Below are positions 1-7,262 of a stretch of DNA of 34,045 nt, piece after piece (position 1 is the first letter of the stretch; the number at the start of each line of letters is the position of its first letter). The stretch comes from Candidatus Bipolaricaulota bacterium (GTDB lineage: Bacteria > Bipolaricaulota > Bipolaricaulia > UBA7950 > UBA9294). The notes under the pieces were generated by a model. That model ran no database searches. It was not told where the DNA came from and saw only the letters and a list, made by a program, of their open reading frames with translations. Location: NCBI GenBank assembly GCA_027007005.1, contig JALTFO010000023.1, positions 1 to 34,045 of the forward strand. The letters are read 5' to 3'. The translations under genes and the position numbers were made by a program.

Positions 1-879
1 ACCTGCAACAGCTGGTGGGGCGACGAGACCTGTCTTAGCGTACATCCCAATGTTGACTTTGGAGTAATCGACTCGTCGTCCTTCCAAGGGGCTACGCCGG
101 ATGGTGGTGGCGCGTTCCAACCGATCTCGTCACTGGATAACATGGTCGATGTTGTTCGCAACGGGTGGTTGAACTTGACCTGGAACCTGGAAGTGAAGGC
201 GATATCTTCATCCGGGATCGATCTTTCGCGGCTGTATTGGCGACGCAGTAACATAGGTAGAGACTACCAGCCGTTTTCTGTTCTTGGTAACTGGGCGCAG
301 GTGGCAACTGGGCGAGGCACAACCGGGACAACATCCTTCCCGATCGACTACGAGTATTTTGCGTCCACTGCCGACGCGCCCGGTGACTATGCAGTTACTC
401 TCACCTACCGAGTCACGGTCAAGTGGGGTTCATACAAACTATACTCTGTGAGCCAGGATGTAAGCCTATACTTGCACGTGAAGGACTGGATTGTCGTCGC
501 TCTTCATGACGCGATTGATCTTGGAACGATAGACGGATCGGGATACGTGATGGGAAGCGGCCTCCCCCCACGTGATTCACTCGGGAACGGTGTGTTCATC
601 GTTAGTAACTCGCCAACAGGTTGGAACCTAGACCTACAAGTAAGATCGATTTCGGTCCCACCCTGCTACCATGGAGATTTGCTAAGCATCTTCTTCTGGG
701 AGATTGATAACTCCGTGTTTCACACCGCAAAAGGCCTCGATAACCTACCAGTGGTCGTTGCTTCTAGCGCTGGCCCGGGGAAGGTTCAACATGATGTCGG
801 ATACCGCTACACCCCTACCACCGCGGAATGTGGCGGTGACTACTCCATAACTCTGATCTACACCGCTTCTCCCCGCTAG
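1..879 (+). CDS. Secreted/surface protein with two tandem beta-domains (5' end cut by window)
   Basis: The frame is open from the first base, so the gene starts outside the window; 292 codons are visible. The visible protein holds two diverged copies of one domain of about 120 residues. Copy 1 (about residues 17-137) begins VDFGVID, has GWLNLTWNLEV in the middle and ends PGDYAVTLTYRV. Copy 2 (about 172-290) begins IDLGTID, has TGWNLDLQVRSI and ends GGDYSITLIYTA. Alternating hydrophobic residues, many Ser/Thr/Gly and a GxYxxTLxY terminal strand indicate beta-sandwich modules, of the sort seen in WxL-type or pilin-like surface proteins. No membrane segment is visible in this part. The next gene, 54 bases on in the same direction, encodes a secreted Ig-fold protein, so the pair may act together at the cell surface. 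The family is not recognised with certainty. Confidence 0.75.
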   Translation, partial: TCNSWWGDETCLSVHPNVDFGVIDSSSFQGATPDGGGAFQPISSLDNMVDVVRNGWLNLTWNLEVKAISSSGIDLSRLYWRRSNIGRDYQPFSVLGNWAQVATGRGTTGTTSFPIDYEYFASTADAPGDYAVTLTYRVTVKWGSYKLYSVSQDVSLYLHVKDWIVVALHDAIDLGTIDGSGYVMGSGLPPRDSLGNGVFIVSNSPTGWNLDLQVRSISVPPCYHGDLLSIFFWEIDNSVFHTAKGLDNLPVVVASSAGPGKVQHDVGYRYTPTTAECGGDYSITLIYTASPR

Positions 880-933
880 ACCAAGTTGCATTCTTTCGCA
901 AATCACGCAGAATATTAGCTTAGGAGGGAGCAA

Positions 934-2082
934 ATGAGACCAATACGCATCATCTTCTTCATTACGGCACTTCTTGTTGGCATGAATATCACAGCGCTTG
1001 CGCTGCAGATTACGCAGATCGAGTTTGATTTACATCTAGCCCCGGGCGCAAGCAATACTTACACATTTCAGGTGATCAACAACGAATCTGATCCACAAAA
1101 TGTGACGGTGTACATCGGCGATTGGACGCGAACAGAGAGCGGTGAGAACGACTTCTTAACGCTTGACAGCGCTCGCTGGCTGTTTACGCGTGAGTTCAAG
1201 CAAGGAGATGAGTTGGACATAAAGTACCGCGTCACCCTCCCAAACGATAGCATCACCGTGAGCGGTGCGTACGCATGTGGAAGCCCCTCGTCGCAAGGGC
1301 AGATCGAAGGCGAAGCACATTTGTTGTCGGCGGCAAACAATATTCCAGCTGAGCAGGCCAATGGCCTTGTGGCTATCACACGCACCGTCCTTTCTACTAG
1401 TGAAGATGGAATGGTCACCGTCAATCTGCACATACATGCACTGCAAGACTTCGGCGGTCTGCGTATCGATGAGGTATTCTCTTCACATGTGGACATCAAG
1501 TCGATCGATGCCGCGGGTGGAGAGTTCACGACAATATCCCGTTCCTGTGGTGATTGGATCGAGGCCTCCCCGCAGACGTTCACCATCGCCGCGGGAGCAA
1601 CACAGCCAGTGAGCTTTCGCGCTGTAGTGCCCAACAGTGGCCTGTCTGGCATGTACTGGGCGATGATCTTCGTCCAGGGGGCTCCTCGCCCCCAGCAGCG
1701 CCAGGGAGCAACTGTTCTAGCCATCGAACGCTTCGGCGTGAAGGTCTACGAGACAATTCCAGGATCTGAGGAGCTCTCGGGTGAAGTGAAGAGCGTCCGC
1801 AAAGTGGGAAACGATCCGCTGACATTTAATGTCACTTTTGCAAACACCGGGAATGTCCAGCTACGCCCCACTGGGTCGATCAATGTTATCAGCCAAGACG
1901 GAGATACTGTACGAACGATCGCGATAGATGAATTTCCCCTTCTTCCGGGCAGGGAGCGTGTCCTTTCAGTGGCGGATGATTCTAAATCACCATTGCCGGC
2001 GGGAATCTACCGCGCACTCGTGACGATCGACTATGGCGGAGATAATCTGGCCGGCGGAACGCGAGACTTCCGCCTACACTAG
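934..2082 (+). CDS. Secreted Ig-fold protein, DUF916/pilus-chaperone-like
   Basis: 382 residues, with a clear AGGAGG ribosome site just before the ATG. Residues 1 to about 23 form a signal peptide (MRPIRII, hydrophobic core, ALA). The mature protein is a series of beta-sandwich modules. Residues about 24-115 include APGASNTYTFQVINNES and a GDW motif, typical of DUF916 or chaperone-like N-domains. A middle domain is followed by GMYWAMIFVQG and RFGVKVYETIPG, and a C-terminal Ig-like domain (about 285-382) contains FANTGNVQLRPTGS and AGIYRALVTIDYGG. I see no catalytic motif and no C-terminal membrane anchor. Families with this layout help assemble, or bind, beta-rich surface subunits, which fits the tandem beta-domain protein encoded just upstream. 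The exact function is inferred, not demonstrated. Confidence 0.75.
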   Translation: MRPIRIIFFITALLVGMNITALALQITQIEFDLHLAPGASNTYTFQVINNESDPQNVTVYIGDWTRTESGENDFLTLDSARWLFTREFKQGDELDIKYRVTLPNDSITVSGAYACGSPSSQGQIEGEAHLLSAANNIPAEQANGLVAITRTVLSTSEDGMVTVNLHIHALQDFGGLRIDEVFSSHVDIKSIDAAGGEFTTISRSCGDWIEASPQTFTIAAGATQPVSFRAVVPNSGLSGMYWAMIFVQGAPRPQQRQGATVLAIERFGVKVYETIPGSEELSGEVKSVRKVGNDPLTFNVTFANTGNVQLRPTGSINVISQDGDTVRTIAIDEFPLLPGRERVLSVADDSKSPLPAGIYRALVTIDYGGDNLAGGTRDFRLH

Positions 2083-2473
2083 ATAAATAAGCGTATCCAA
2101 GTTAGAGAGGGATCTTATTCACGCGCTCCTCCTGCGCTGTCTCAAGATGCCCAAAGAGGCATCACCTTCTGGCAGTCGAGTATCAGTTTACGGCTTTGTA
2201 GCCTGGACCGTGCCAGGACCTCTTTATCTGCGTGCCTACAGGTTTGTCTTCTAGCCCTTAGCCTTGCTGAGGGTTTGGCACAACAAGGTCGACTAAGCAA
2301 CCCAATGGAGTTCCTGATGGCTGGCCACTGAGTGATGGTGGTGCAGCAAACGCGAACGTGAGGAAAGCCTTGCACTTCATGCAAGCACATGAATTTGCAG
2401 ATGTATTCCGGTCGCACAAGGACGAGTGATGTGCTACCATCGCTTCCTAACACGGGCAAAAGGTGGGGGTAAG
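2083..2473. other. 391-base spacer without a convincing gene
   Basis: Two small hairpins are visible: GATGCC/GGCATC with a 6-base loop at 2146-2163, and CTTGCA/TGCAAG with a 5-base loop at 2369-2385. Neither has a T-tract, so neither is a good intrinsic terminator. Open frames on both strands here have poor composition or lack a start with a ribosome site. No promoter of good quality was found for the next gene. Confidence 0.5.
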
Positions 2474-3103
2474 ATGCGGACTGCGTTTGTCAAGCAAGCA
2501 GCATTTGTATTGGTCATCTTCATGGCAATTGGCCTCGTCGCAACGGTTGCGGGCATCGCGCAAGTGCCAGAGCACGTGCCATGGAGCGCAGACCAACCCA
2601 TCTCTTGGCAGTTCTTCCTCGCACCTTATCCACAGGATGGATGCCTCCAGGCCGAGGCAGCAGCAATCCACATGACCCTAAACTGGTCGGTATCATACGT
2701 TATCGATTACGATACACAGAACGGAAACTGGTATGGTTACGTAGACAGCTCAATGACAAAAGTGACAAACACCATGGAGCCATCCCTGTCGTGGGCCGCT
2801 TCGCAAGGTAAGACCGCGGATGTTCTAAACCACGAGCAAAGACACTTTGATCTGAACGAGGTCTATGCACGGAAGCTAGGAATCCTTCTTGAGCGCCCAC
2901 GTGTGACGGGTGCCACAACAGATGAGGTACGATCTGCTCTCAGGAAGCAAATCAATGCCGTCGCTTCAGCGGTTCTGGACAAGGCCTCCCAGATGCAATC
3001 GCTCTACGATAATGATACGGCCCACGGAACAAACGCGGCAGTGCAAGCAAGTTGGGCAGCGAAGATTGACGCCTGGTTGATGAACCCGATGCAAGCGCCA
3101 TAG
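2474..3103 (+). CDS. Predicted secreted zinc-dependent protease, DUF922 family
   Basis: 209 residues from the ATG at 2474, preceded by AGGTGGGGG; an in-frame ATG at 2426 lacks both a ribosome site and a signal-like N-terminus. Residues 1 to about 29 form a signal peptide (VLVIFMAIGLVATVAGIA). The diagnostic motif is HEQRHFD at residues 120-126 followed by LNEVYARKL, that is HExxHFD with a downstream Glu at 129, as in DUF922 predicted Zn-dependent proteases. The two His and a Glu/Asp would bind zinc and E121 would be the catalytic base. Upstream residues (ISWQFFLA, then a Y/W-rich beta region) match the usual N-terminal half of the family. The likely location is periplasmic or extracellular. 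The substrate is unknown. It is transcribed away from the lepB block and shows no link to other genes. Confidence 0.8.
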   Translation: MRTAFVKQAAFVLVIFMAIGLVATVAGIAQVPEHVPWSADQPISWQFFLAPYPQDGCLQAEAAAIHMTLNWSVSYVIDYDTQNGNWYGYVDSSMTKVTNTMEPSLSWAASQGKTADVLNHEQRHFDLNEVYARKLGILLERPRVTGATTDEVRSALRKQINAVASAVLDKASQMQSLYDNDTAHGTNAAVQASWAAKIDAWLMNPMQAP

Positions 3104-3231
3104 GCGCCAATCACGCAAGTTATCACACCTAGCTAGTTGGCAAGAGAATCCGCCTTGAATCCTATAGCTTAGTAGCCAGTATTGTAGATACAAAAATGAG
3201 TCTGCTTATAGAGGAGAGACAAGATAATTAA

Positions 3232-4095
3232 CTAGAAGTAGCCATTCATCGGCCCGAAACGATTGAGCGGCCACACTCGCAGGTACGGCTCCCCAATAAA
3301 ATCCCTCTTATCTACGAAGCCCCAGTAGCGCGAGTCCCATGAGTTTGCTGAATTGTCACCCATGACGAACCATTTTCCCTCTGGGATAAGTGTGGGGGTC
3401 ATACCAAAGAGCATACGCGGGTCGCCCGACGTGTACTCTCGATCAAACCGCGGGCCGGTCAGCTTCTTACCATTCACGTAGACACGTCCATCCTTCACTT
3501 GCACGGTCTGCCCACCAACGGCAATCAATCGCTTAACGTAACGCACTCGCTTATCGCGCAGGGTGATTCCGAAGGCAGAGAGAGAATTCATTCCACTTGC
3601 CTTCGTCCCCAGATCTAGCTGGGGAGCGTTGACTAGGCTGAGGACGACCATCGTACCCACCGGAAGTGAAGCGACGATCTGATCTGCTCCCGCTGAGGAG
3701 AAGACCGGATCACGGTTCACATAGATCAGCCGTTCTCCGGGCGTGAGGCGTGCGCTATCGGCGAGAGACCCAGACTTAACGTCCTTTATCAACACCGAAT
3801 CGGTGTGCCAAAAGACAACGATGTCACCCGGTGTGGCGCTGTGGAAGTGATATGAAATTTCGTCGACGAAGAACGAGTCTTTGGGGTCAATCGTAGGGAT
3901 CATCGATCCCGTTGGAACGTGCATGCGCACAGTCACATAGCTCATTACAAGGAAGGCAAGACCGCCAGCAACGATGATCACCTCAATCCATTCGAGGATT
4001 TCCCTCATCACGCGGCCTGGATTCCAACCAAAGTGCTGCACCAATCGTAGGATGAGTGCGGGCTTCTTGTTCTTTTTCGCGTTTCGACGTGTCAC
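3232..4095 (-). CDS. lepB: Signal peptidase I with an inserted PDZ-like domain
   Basis: 287 residues; GTG start one base after the rplS stop, so translation is coupled. It removes signal peptides from exported proteins at the cytoplasmic membrane. One transmembrane segment lies at about 37-55. Family boxes are present: GSMIPTI with nucleophile Ser64, GDIVVFW (90-96), RYVKRLIAVGG with general-base Lys188, and GDNSANSWDSRYWG (247-259). Between GDIVVFW and the lysine box there are about 88 residues, where the family normally has a short link. Residues about 101-157 read as a PDZ domain: VKSGSLADSARLTPGERLIYVN, then a strand, a DQI helix and VGTMVVLSLV. The insert is in frame and the catalytic boxes are intact, so this looks like a working enzyme with an added peptide-binding module. 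Such an insertion is not one I know as standard for the family. Confidence 0.93.
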   Translation of the reverse strand: MTRRNAKKNKKPALILRLVQHFGWNPGRVMREILEWIEVIIVAGGLAFLVMSYVTVRMHVPTGSMIPTIDPKDSFFVDEISYHFHSATPGDIVVFWHTDSVLIKDVKSGSLADSARLTPGERLIYVNRDPVFSSAGADQIVASLPVGTMVVLSLVNAPQLDLGTKASGMNSLSAFGITLRDKRVRYVKRLIAVGGQTVQVKDGRVYVNGKKLTGPRFDREYTSGDPRMLFGMTPTLIPEGKWFVMGDNSANSWDSRYWGFVDKRDFIGEPYLRVWPLNRFGPMNGYF

Positions 4096-4096
4096 T

Positions 4097-4420
4097 TCAG
4101 CGGATGCGCCGCAGACGACGCAAGAAATACGGGCGCGACTGCCGCGTCCGGTTTTTCTTTACCAACTCAATCTTCTCGATCTTCGGCGAGTGCATCGGAA
4201 AGGTCTTCTCAACTCCAATTCCCGACGAGATCTTCCTCACGGTGATCATCTCATTTGTACCGTTTCCACTTCGCTTGAGGACAATCCCTTCGAAGACCTG
4301 AATTCGCTCCTTTGCTCCCTCAGAGATGCGCTCATGAATACGTATGATATCACCAGGAGAGAATGAGGTATCCCTTTCTTGCAGGTACTCCTTCTCTACC
4401 GCTCTTATGATGCTATCCAT
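4097..4420 (-). CDS. rplS: Ribosomal protein bL19
   Basis: 107 residues, the usual length for L19. The sequence has the family pattern FSPGDIIRIHERISEG, then RIQVFEGIVLKRSG, then KISSGIGVEKTFPMHSP and the basic tail RPYFLRRLRRIR. L19 sits at the 30S-50S interface of the large subunit. In many bacteria it lies after trmD; here a SPOUT methyltransferase gene (4426-4998) separates the two, ending 5 bases upstream of the rplS start. lepB follows with a 1-base gap. All are read leftwards and are probably one transcript. Confidence 0.97.
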   Translation of the reverse strand: MDSIIRAVEKEYLQERDTSFSPGDIIRIHERISEGAKERIQVFEGIVLKRSGNGTNEMITVRKISSGIGVEKTFPMHSPKIEKIELVKKNRTRQSRPYFLRRLRRIR

Positions 4421-4425
4421 CTTCC

Positions 4426-4998
4426 TTATCCTCCTATTCTATCCCCTGCCACGCGGTCGAGGGTGATCGCTGCAGCCGCCCGTACCGAAAGGTGGTTGAA
4501 GTCACTTTTCGGCATGATCGGCGGAAGGAGCAAGTCGCAGGCCTCGATGACCTCATCAACCATTCCCCATCCTGTCCCAAACAGGATCAATACCGGCCGC
4601 TCGCCCTGCTCAATCTCAGTACGCAATTTCTGGTAGCTCACCGATCGCCCCACATGCTCACGTGCCGATGTCGCTACCACGAGCGGCTCTTGCCCTTCAG
4701 CATCGCGAATCCAAGAGATCGACTCCTCTATGTCTTGCGTCATCGTAACGATCTCCAACGCGTCACCGCGCCGGCTCGCCTCCATTGCGCGCTCCCCTTC
4801 TGTCCAGAAACCCCTTATCCGCCAGCCTATCCGCTGCTGGGAGGGCAAGGGCGTTACAACAAAATAGCGCACCACTCCATAGGTGCGCGCCGAGCGCGCA
4901 ATATCGTGCACATCGATCGATGTCATCGCCGTAGCAACAATCTCGCCACGACGGTTGCGCATCGGGAAGTGCAATAGAGCAACGTAGAGGTTACCCAT
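4426..4998 (-). CDS. SPOUT-fold RNA methyltransferase (COG4752-like)
   Basis: 190 residues from the ATG at 4998, which overlaps the end of trmD by 8 bases; longer in-frame starts lie inside trmD and are unlikely. It begins GNLYVALLHFPMRNRRGEIVATAMTSIDVHDIARSARTYG, continues YFVVTPLPSQQ, and has a C-terminal knot-like part: PVLILFGTGWGMVDEVIEACD, then SDFNHLSVRAAAAITLDR. LFGTGWG followed by NHLSVRAA is the SAM-binding trefoil-knot signature of this family, members of which often lie beside trmD. The RNA target is unknown. Its place between trmD and rplS, with tight spacing, suggests co-expression with ribosome maturation genes. Confidence 0.85.
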   Translation of the reverse strand: MGNLYVALLHFPMRNRRGEIVATAMTSIDVHDIARSARTYGVVRYFVVTPLPSQQRIGWRIRGFWTEGERAMEASRRGDALEIVTMTQDIEESISWIRDAEGQEPLVVATSAREHVGRSVSYQKLRTEIEQGERPVLILFGTGWGMVDEVIEACDLLLPPIMPKSDFNHLSVRAAAAITLDRVAGDRIGG

Positions 4999-5788
4999 CG
5001 TCTTCTGCCCTGTCAAGATCACGTATCCGTTCTGGAACGCGTTCCAATCCGATGAGATCGGGTCGATTACGCATCGTTTTCTCCCAAGCGCGATCCTCGC
5101 GGAAGCGCTCGATGCGAGCATGATCTCCCGACAACAGGATCTCTGGCACGCGCAGGCCGCGAAATTCCGGTGGACGCGTGTACTGCGGCGGGCCCAGATG
5201 GTCCTTGTTGTAAAACGAGTCGCTTGTAACTGACTCGAATCGACCAACTATGCCTTGAAGCATCCGCGCCGTCGCTTCGATGATCACCGCAGCGGCAACT
5301 TCTCCTCCAGTCAAGACATAGTCACCTATCGACACTTCATCATCGACAAACTGTACAACCCGCTCGTCAACTCCTTCGTAGCGACCACAAACAAGGAGCA
5401 ACCCGTCAAGCTTACCCCATTCGATGGCATCCTTCTGTGTAAATAGCCTGCCCTGCGAGGAGAGAAGGACAGTCTTCCATTTCGTGGGGTCAGACCTTTT
5501 TTCTTGAATTCCCGCAGCCTCCGCGCAATTCTCGTGCAGAAAACAGGATTCAATCTCGCCAGCCTTAATCGCTTCGATCCCGCGCACAAGCGGCTCCACC
5601 TTAAGAAGCATCCCCGGGCCGCCGCCATAAGGACGATCATCCACAACGCGATGCGGGTCATCGGTGAAATCTCGCAGGTCGTGTAAATGAACAAAGACCA
5701 AGCGATTCTCTATTGCCTGGCCAAGAACCCCCACGGAAAGAAATCCGGCGAGTGCTTCCGGAAAGATAGTGAGTACATCAAAACGCAT
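4991..5788 (-). CDS. trmD: tRNA (guanine-N1)-methyltransferase
   Basis: 265 residues. TrmD methylates G37 of tRNAs next to the anticodon, using SAM, and prevents frameshifting. The start MRFDVLTIFPEAL, the RPYGGGPGMLLKVEPL motif (about 52-67), VCGRYEGVDERV (133-144) and the knot motif IGDYVLTGGE (154-163) are all present, and the C-terminal helical domain (GPPQYTRPPEFRGLRVPEIL) is intact. Residues about 80-104 form a small insertion (CFLHENCAEAAGIQEKRSD) before TVLLSSQG, where many family members are shorter. It starts 8 bases after the khpA stop, leaving no room for rimM, which usually sits there. Confidence 0.97.
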   Translation of the reverse strand: MRFDVLTIFPEALAGFLSVGVLGQAIENRLVFVHLHDLRDFTDDPHRVVDDRPYGGGPGMLLKVEPLVRGIEAIKAGEIESCFLHENCAEAAGIQEKRSDPTKWKTVLLSSQGRLFTQKDAIEWGKLDGLLLVCGRYEGVDERVVQFVDDEVSIGDYVLTGGEVAAAVIIEATARMLQGIVGRFESVTSDSFYNKDHLGPPQYTRPPEFRGLRVPEILLSGDHARIERFREDRAWEKTMRNRPDLIGLERVPERIRDLDRAEDDG

Positions 5789-5796
5789 CGTAAAGA

Positions 5797-6030
5797 TCAG
5801 TCGACAATCTCGACCACAACCTCCCGATCGAGACGCGCGGCCACGCCTTCGAGAAACGTGCGCAGCGCGCCGATCGTCCGTCCACCGCGCCCCAGCACGC
5901 GCCCACGATCTTCCTTGCCGATGTGCAGAAAGAAGATATCGACCTTCTCCGTCTCGATCCGGTCTATCCGCACCGCATCGGGGAGGTCAACGAGCGAACG
6001 CACTAGGAACAGGCACAGACGATATAGCAT
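5797..6030 (-). CDS. khpA: KH-domain RNA-binding protein
   Basis: 77 residues, the length of KhpA/YlqC. The single KH domain has its GxxG loop at GRGG in KEDRGRVLGRGGRTIGALR, followed by a helix and DREVVVEIVD. The gene sits directly between rpsP and trmD, its standard place in many bacteria, with 2 bases to the rpsP stop upstream and 8 bases to trmD downstream. The product binds RNA and is linked in other bacteria to ribosome assembly and cell-envelope control. Confidence 0.93.
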   Translation of the reverse strand: MLYRLCLFLVRSLVDLPDAVRIDRIETEKVDIFFLHIGKEDRGRVLGRGGRTIGALRTFLEGVAARLDREVVVEIVD

Positions 6031-6032
6031 AC

Positions 6033-6323
6033 TTACTCACTCTTGCTAGCTACCTGTTCCCGCTTGGCTGCATCCCAGGCGGACATGACGCCTGCGCGTG
6101 ACAGGATGTCTCGCACAGCCTTCGTCGCCTTAGCGCCGTCCATGAGCCATTTCAACGCCACGTCATTCTTCAGTTCGTACGTCGCTGGGTCGGTCTTCGG
6201 GTCGTAGAATCCAAGATCCTCCACGACTTTGGCATCTCGCGGTTTGCGTCCATCGAGGACGACAACACGGTAGGAGGCCTGCCCCTTTCTTCCAACCTTC
6301 TTCAGTCGAATCTTTGCTGCCAT
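6033..6323 (-). CDS. rpsP: Ribosomal protein bS16
   Basis: 96 residues, with the typical S16 start AAKIRLKKVGRKGQASYRVVVLDGR, then VEDLGFYDPKTDPATYELKND and WLMDGAKATKAVRDILSRAGV. A GAGGTGA ribosome site lies just before the ATG. S16 is a small-subunit assembly protein. It is now the first gene of the leftward block, because ffh, usually immediately upstream, has been separated from it by about 1 kb holding a toxin-antitoxin pair. I see no strong promoter in the 150 bases upstream. Confidence 0.97.
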   Translation of the reverse strand: MAAKIRLKKVGRKGQASYRVVVLDGRKPRDAKVVEDLGFYDPKTDPATYELKNDVALKWLMDGAKATKAVRDILSRAGVMSAWDAAKREQVASKSE

Positions 6324-6472
6324 TGCTTCACCTCGTGTTTTGATCAGCTATCAGCTAAGAAATAAGCTTCCTGTTTAACGCCAGATTATCAAGACGCCAA
6401 ACTGAGCCGCCTACATGCGACGGCATCCTTGGTGAATCTTACCCCATTTCATTGTGATTCGAAAGGCAACAC

Positions 6473-6507
6473 AGGAAGGCGGAAGGTGGAAGGCGGAAGG
6501 CGGAAGC
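6473..6507 (+). repeat. Heptamer tract, about five copies of GGAAGGC
   Basis: Five successive 7-base units read GGAAGGC, GGAAGGT, GGAAGGC, GGAAGGC and GGAAGCA. The tract borders the toxin-antitoxin region on its left side and merges into the 16-bp direct repeat. Confidence 0.85.
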
Positions 6508-6512
6508 AATTA
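6497..6512 (+). repeat. Left copy of 16-bp direct repeat flanking the toxin-antitoxin pair
   Basis: AAGGCGGAAGCAATTA is identical to 7263-7278. The two copies bracket the RHH/MazF pair. Part of the same sequence is present in inverted form at 6555-6564. This may mark the edge of an inserted or duplicated cassette. Confidence 0.8.
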
Positions 6513-6575
6513 TGAAGAGAGCTAGCTTGTACTTGTTCTTGCGTCAAGCCAGTAGCTTCCGCCTGCCGCATCTAC

Positions 6576-6604
6576 TTGACATCCTTGTGTTTTCGTCCTA
6601 CAAT
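6576..6604 (+). promoter_or_regulatory. Sigma70-type promoter of the toxin-antitoxin operon
   Basis: TTGACA at 6576-6581, a 17-base spacer, and TACAAT at 6599-6604 (5 of 6 matches to TATAAT). The expected start of transcription is near 6611, with a short leader before the antitoxin ATG at 6638. The start-site region overlaps inverted repeats, consistent with autorepression. Confidence 0.85.
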
Positions 6605-6606
6605 AG

Positions 6607-6627
6607 GTCTTATCCTTGTAAGACAAG
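6607..6627 (+). promoter_or_regulatory. Candidate operator (overlapping inverted repeats)
   Basis: GTCTTA (6607-6612) and TAAGAC (6619-6624) form an inverted repeat. CTTGT (6615-6619) and ACAAG (6623-6627) form a second, overlapping one. The octamer ATCCTTGT occurs at 6581-6588, in the promoter spacer, and at 6612-6619: same orientation, 31 bases apart, about three helical turns. RHH antitoxins bind such paired half-sites to repress their own promoter, so this is a plausible binding site. The assignment is inferred from position and symmetry. Confidence 0.55.
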
Positions 6628-6637
6628 AGGTCTGCAC

Positions 6638-6895
6638 ATGAAGACCATAACAGTAAGACTCGATGACGCCCTTGCAGATGAGGTGGCTCGATTACAGAGA
6701 GCGGGAGCGTTCCGAAACAAGAGTGATGTAATCCGTGAGGGCTTGAGGGCGCTGGTTGCTCGTGAGCAACAAAGGAAACTGAAGGAGAACCTCGCACGCT
6801 ATCTACTTGAACAGGAATCCCTCGCAGAAGCAGCTCAAGCGGTTGAGGATCGCATGTCCCTGACCGAAGAGGCGCTCAAGCAATCCCTAACATGA
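6638..6895 (+). CDS. Ribbon-helix-helix antitoxin
   Basis: 85 residues from the ATG at 6638, preceded by AAGAGG and a correctly spaced promoter; longer frames upstream are not supported. Residues 1-45 are an RHH (CopG-like) DNA-binding fold: strand KTITVRLDDALADEV, then helices with the family turn FRNKSDVIREGLRALV. The C-terminal half (about 46-85) is charged and helical (REQQRKLKENLARYL, then AEAAQAVEDRMSLTEE) and would wrap around and neutralise the toxin. Its stop overlaps the toxin start by 4 bases (ATGA). It probably represses its own promoter through the repeats at 6607-6627. Confidence 0.88.
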   Translation: MKTITVRLDDALADEVARLQRAGAFRNKSDVIREGLRALVAREQQRKLKENLARYLLEQESLAEAAQAVEDRMSLTEEALKQSLT

Positions 6896-7242
6896 TAGAA
6901 CGGGGAGCGATATTCAACATCAACTTCAGCCCAAGACGAGGGCATGAACAGAAAGGCCTGAGGCCAGCGATTGTTATACAGGCTGATCTCTATTGCCCAC
7001 TCTCAACCATCCTCGTCATCCCTACTTCGACGCACGCCCACAAGGAGATCGACTTCCACGTTCCCGTCACTGTTCGCGGCACACGTACCTATGCATTGAT
7101 CGAGCAGCTGACTGCGGTCGACAAGACTCGGCGCATAGAGAATGCAAACTATCTCGGCAAGCTCACCGCCCAAGACATGGAGCAAATCGATTCCATGCTG
7201 AGGATCTTCGTCGGCCTAGATCCAGAAATCTCTACGCTGTAG
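6892..7242 (+). CDS. mazF: MazF/PemK-type endoribonuclease toxin
   Basis: 116 residues, typical for the family. The N-terminus IERGAIFNINFSPRRGHEQKGLRPAIVIQ matches the PemK/MazF start (RGxIxxxxF, GxEQxGxRPxxVI), with the conserved Arg-Pro and the following ILVIPTST strand. The C-terminal part has ALIEQLTAVDKTRRI and LGKLTAQDMEQID, also family features. Such toxins cleave mRNA at short single-stranded sites and slow growth when the antitoxin is lost. It is the second gene of an operon with the RHH antitoxin (4-base overlap). The pair lies on the + strand between the leftward genes ffh and rpsP and is flanked by 16-bp direct repeats. Confidence 0.92.
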   Translation: MIERGAIFNINFSPRRGHEQKGLRPAIVIQADLYCPLSTILVIPTSTHAHKEIDFHVPVTVRGTRTYALIEQLTAVDKTRRIENANYLGKLTAQDMEQIDSMLRIFVGLDPEISTL

Positions 7243-7262
7243 GAGAGCAGTAATCCACGTGA

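Larger units (their letters stand above)
6324..6575. other. Spacer between rpsP and the toxin-antitoxin promoter
   Basis: This spacer holds a TCAGCTA heptamer repeat (6343-6359), a GGAAGGC heptamer tract (6473-6507) ending in a 16-bp direct-repeat copy (6497-6512), and an inverted 10-bp copy of that repeat (GCTTCCGCCT, 6555-6564). No gene is supported. An apparent ORF start at 6512 lies upstream of the promoter and is not the antitoxin start. Confidence 0.6.

Noticed and set aside
2275-2427. Plus-strand frame of about 50 codons ending in HEFADVFRSHKDE
   Set aside because: It has no start codon with a ribosome site and no recognisable family. It could be a gene remnant, but this cannot be supported.
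2142-2459. 105-codon minus-strand ORF in the spacer before the DUF922 gene
   Set aside because: Its composition is Cys/Arg-rich and irregular, it matches no family I know, and it runs into the ribosome site region of a real gene on the other strand.
4999-5247. N-terminal extension of the SPOUT methyltransferase
   Set aside because: The extra codons lie within trmD in another frame. The family start GNLYVALLHFP is at 4998 with the expected 8-base overlap.
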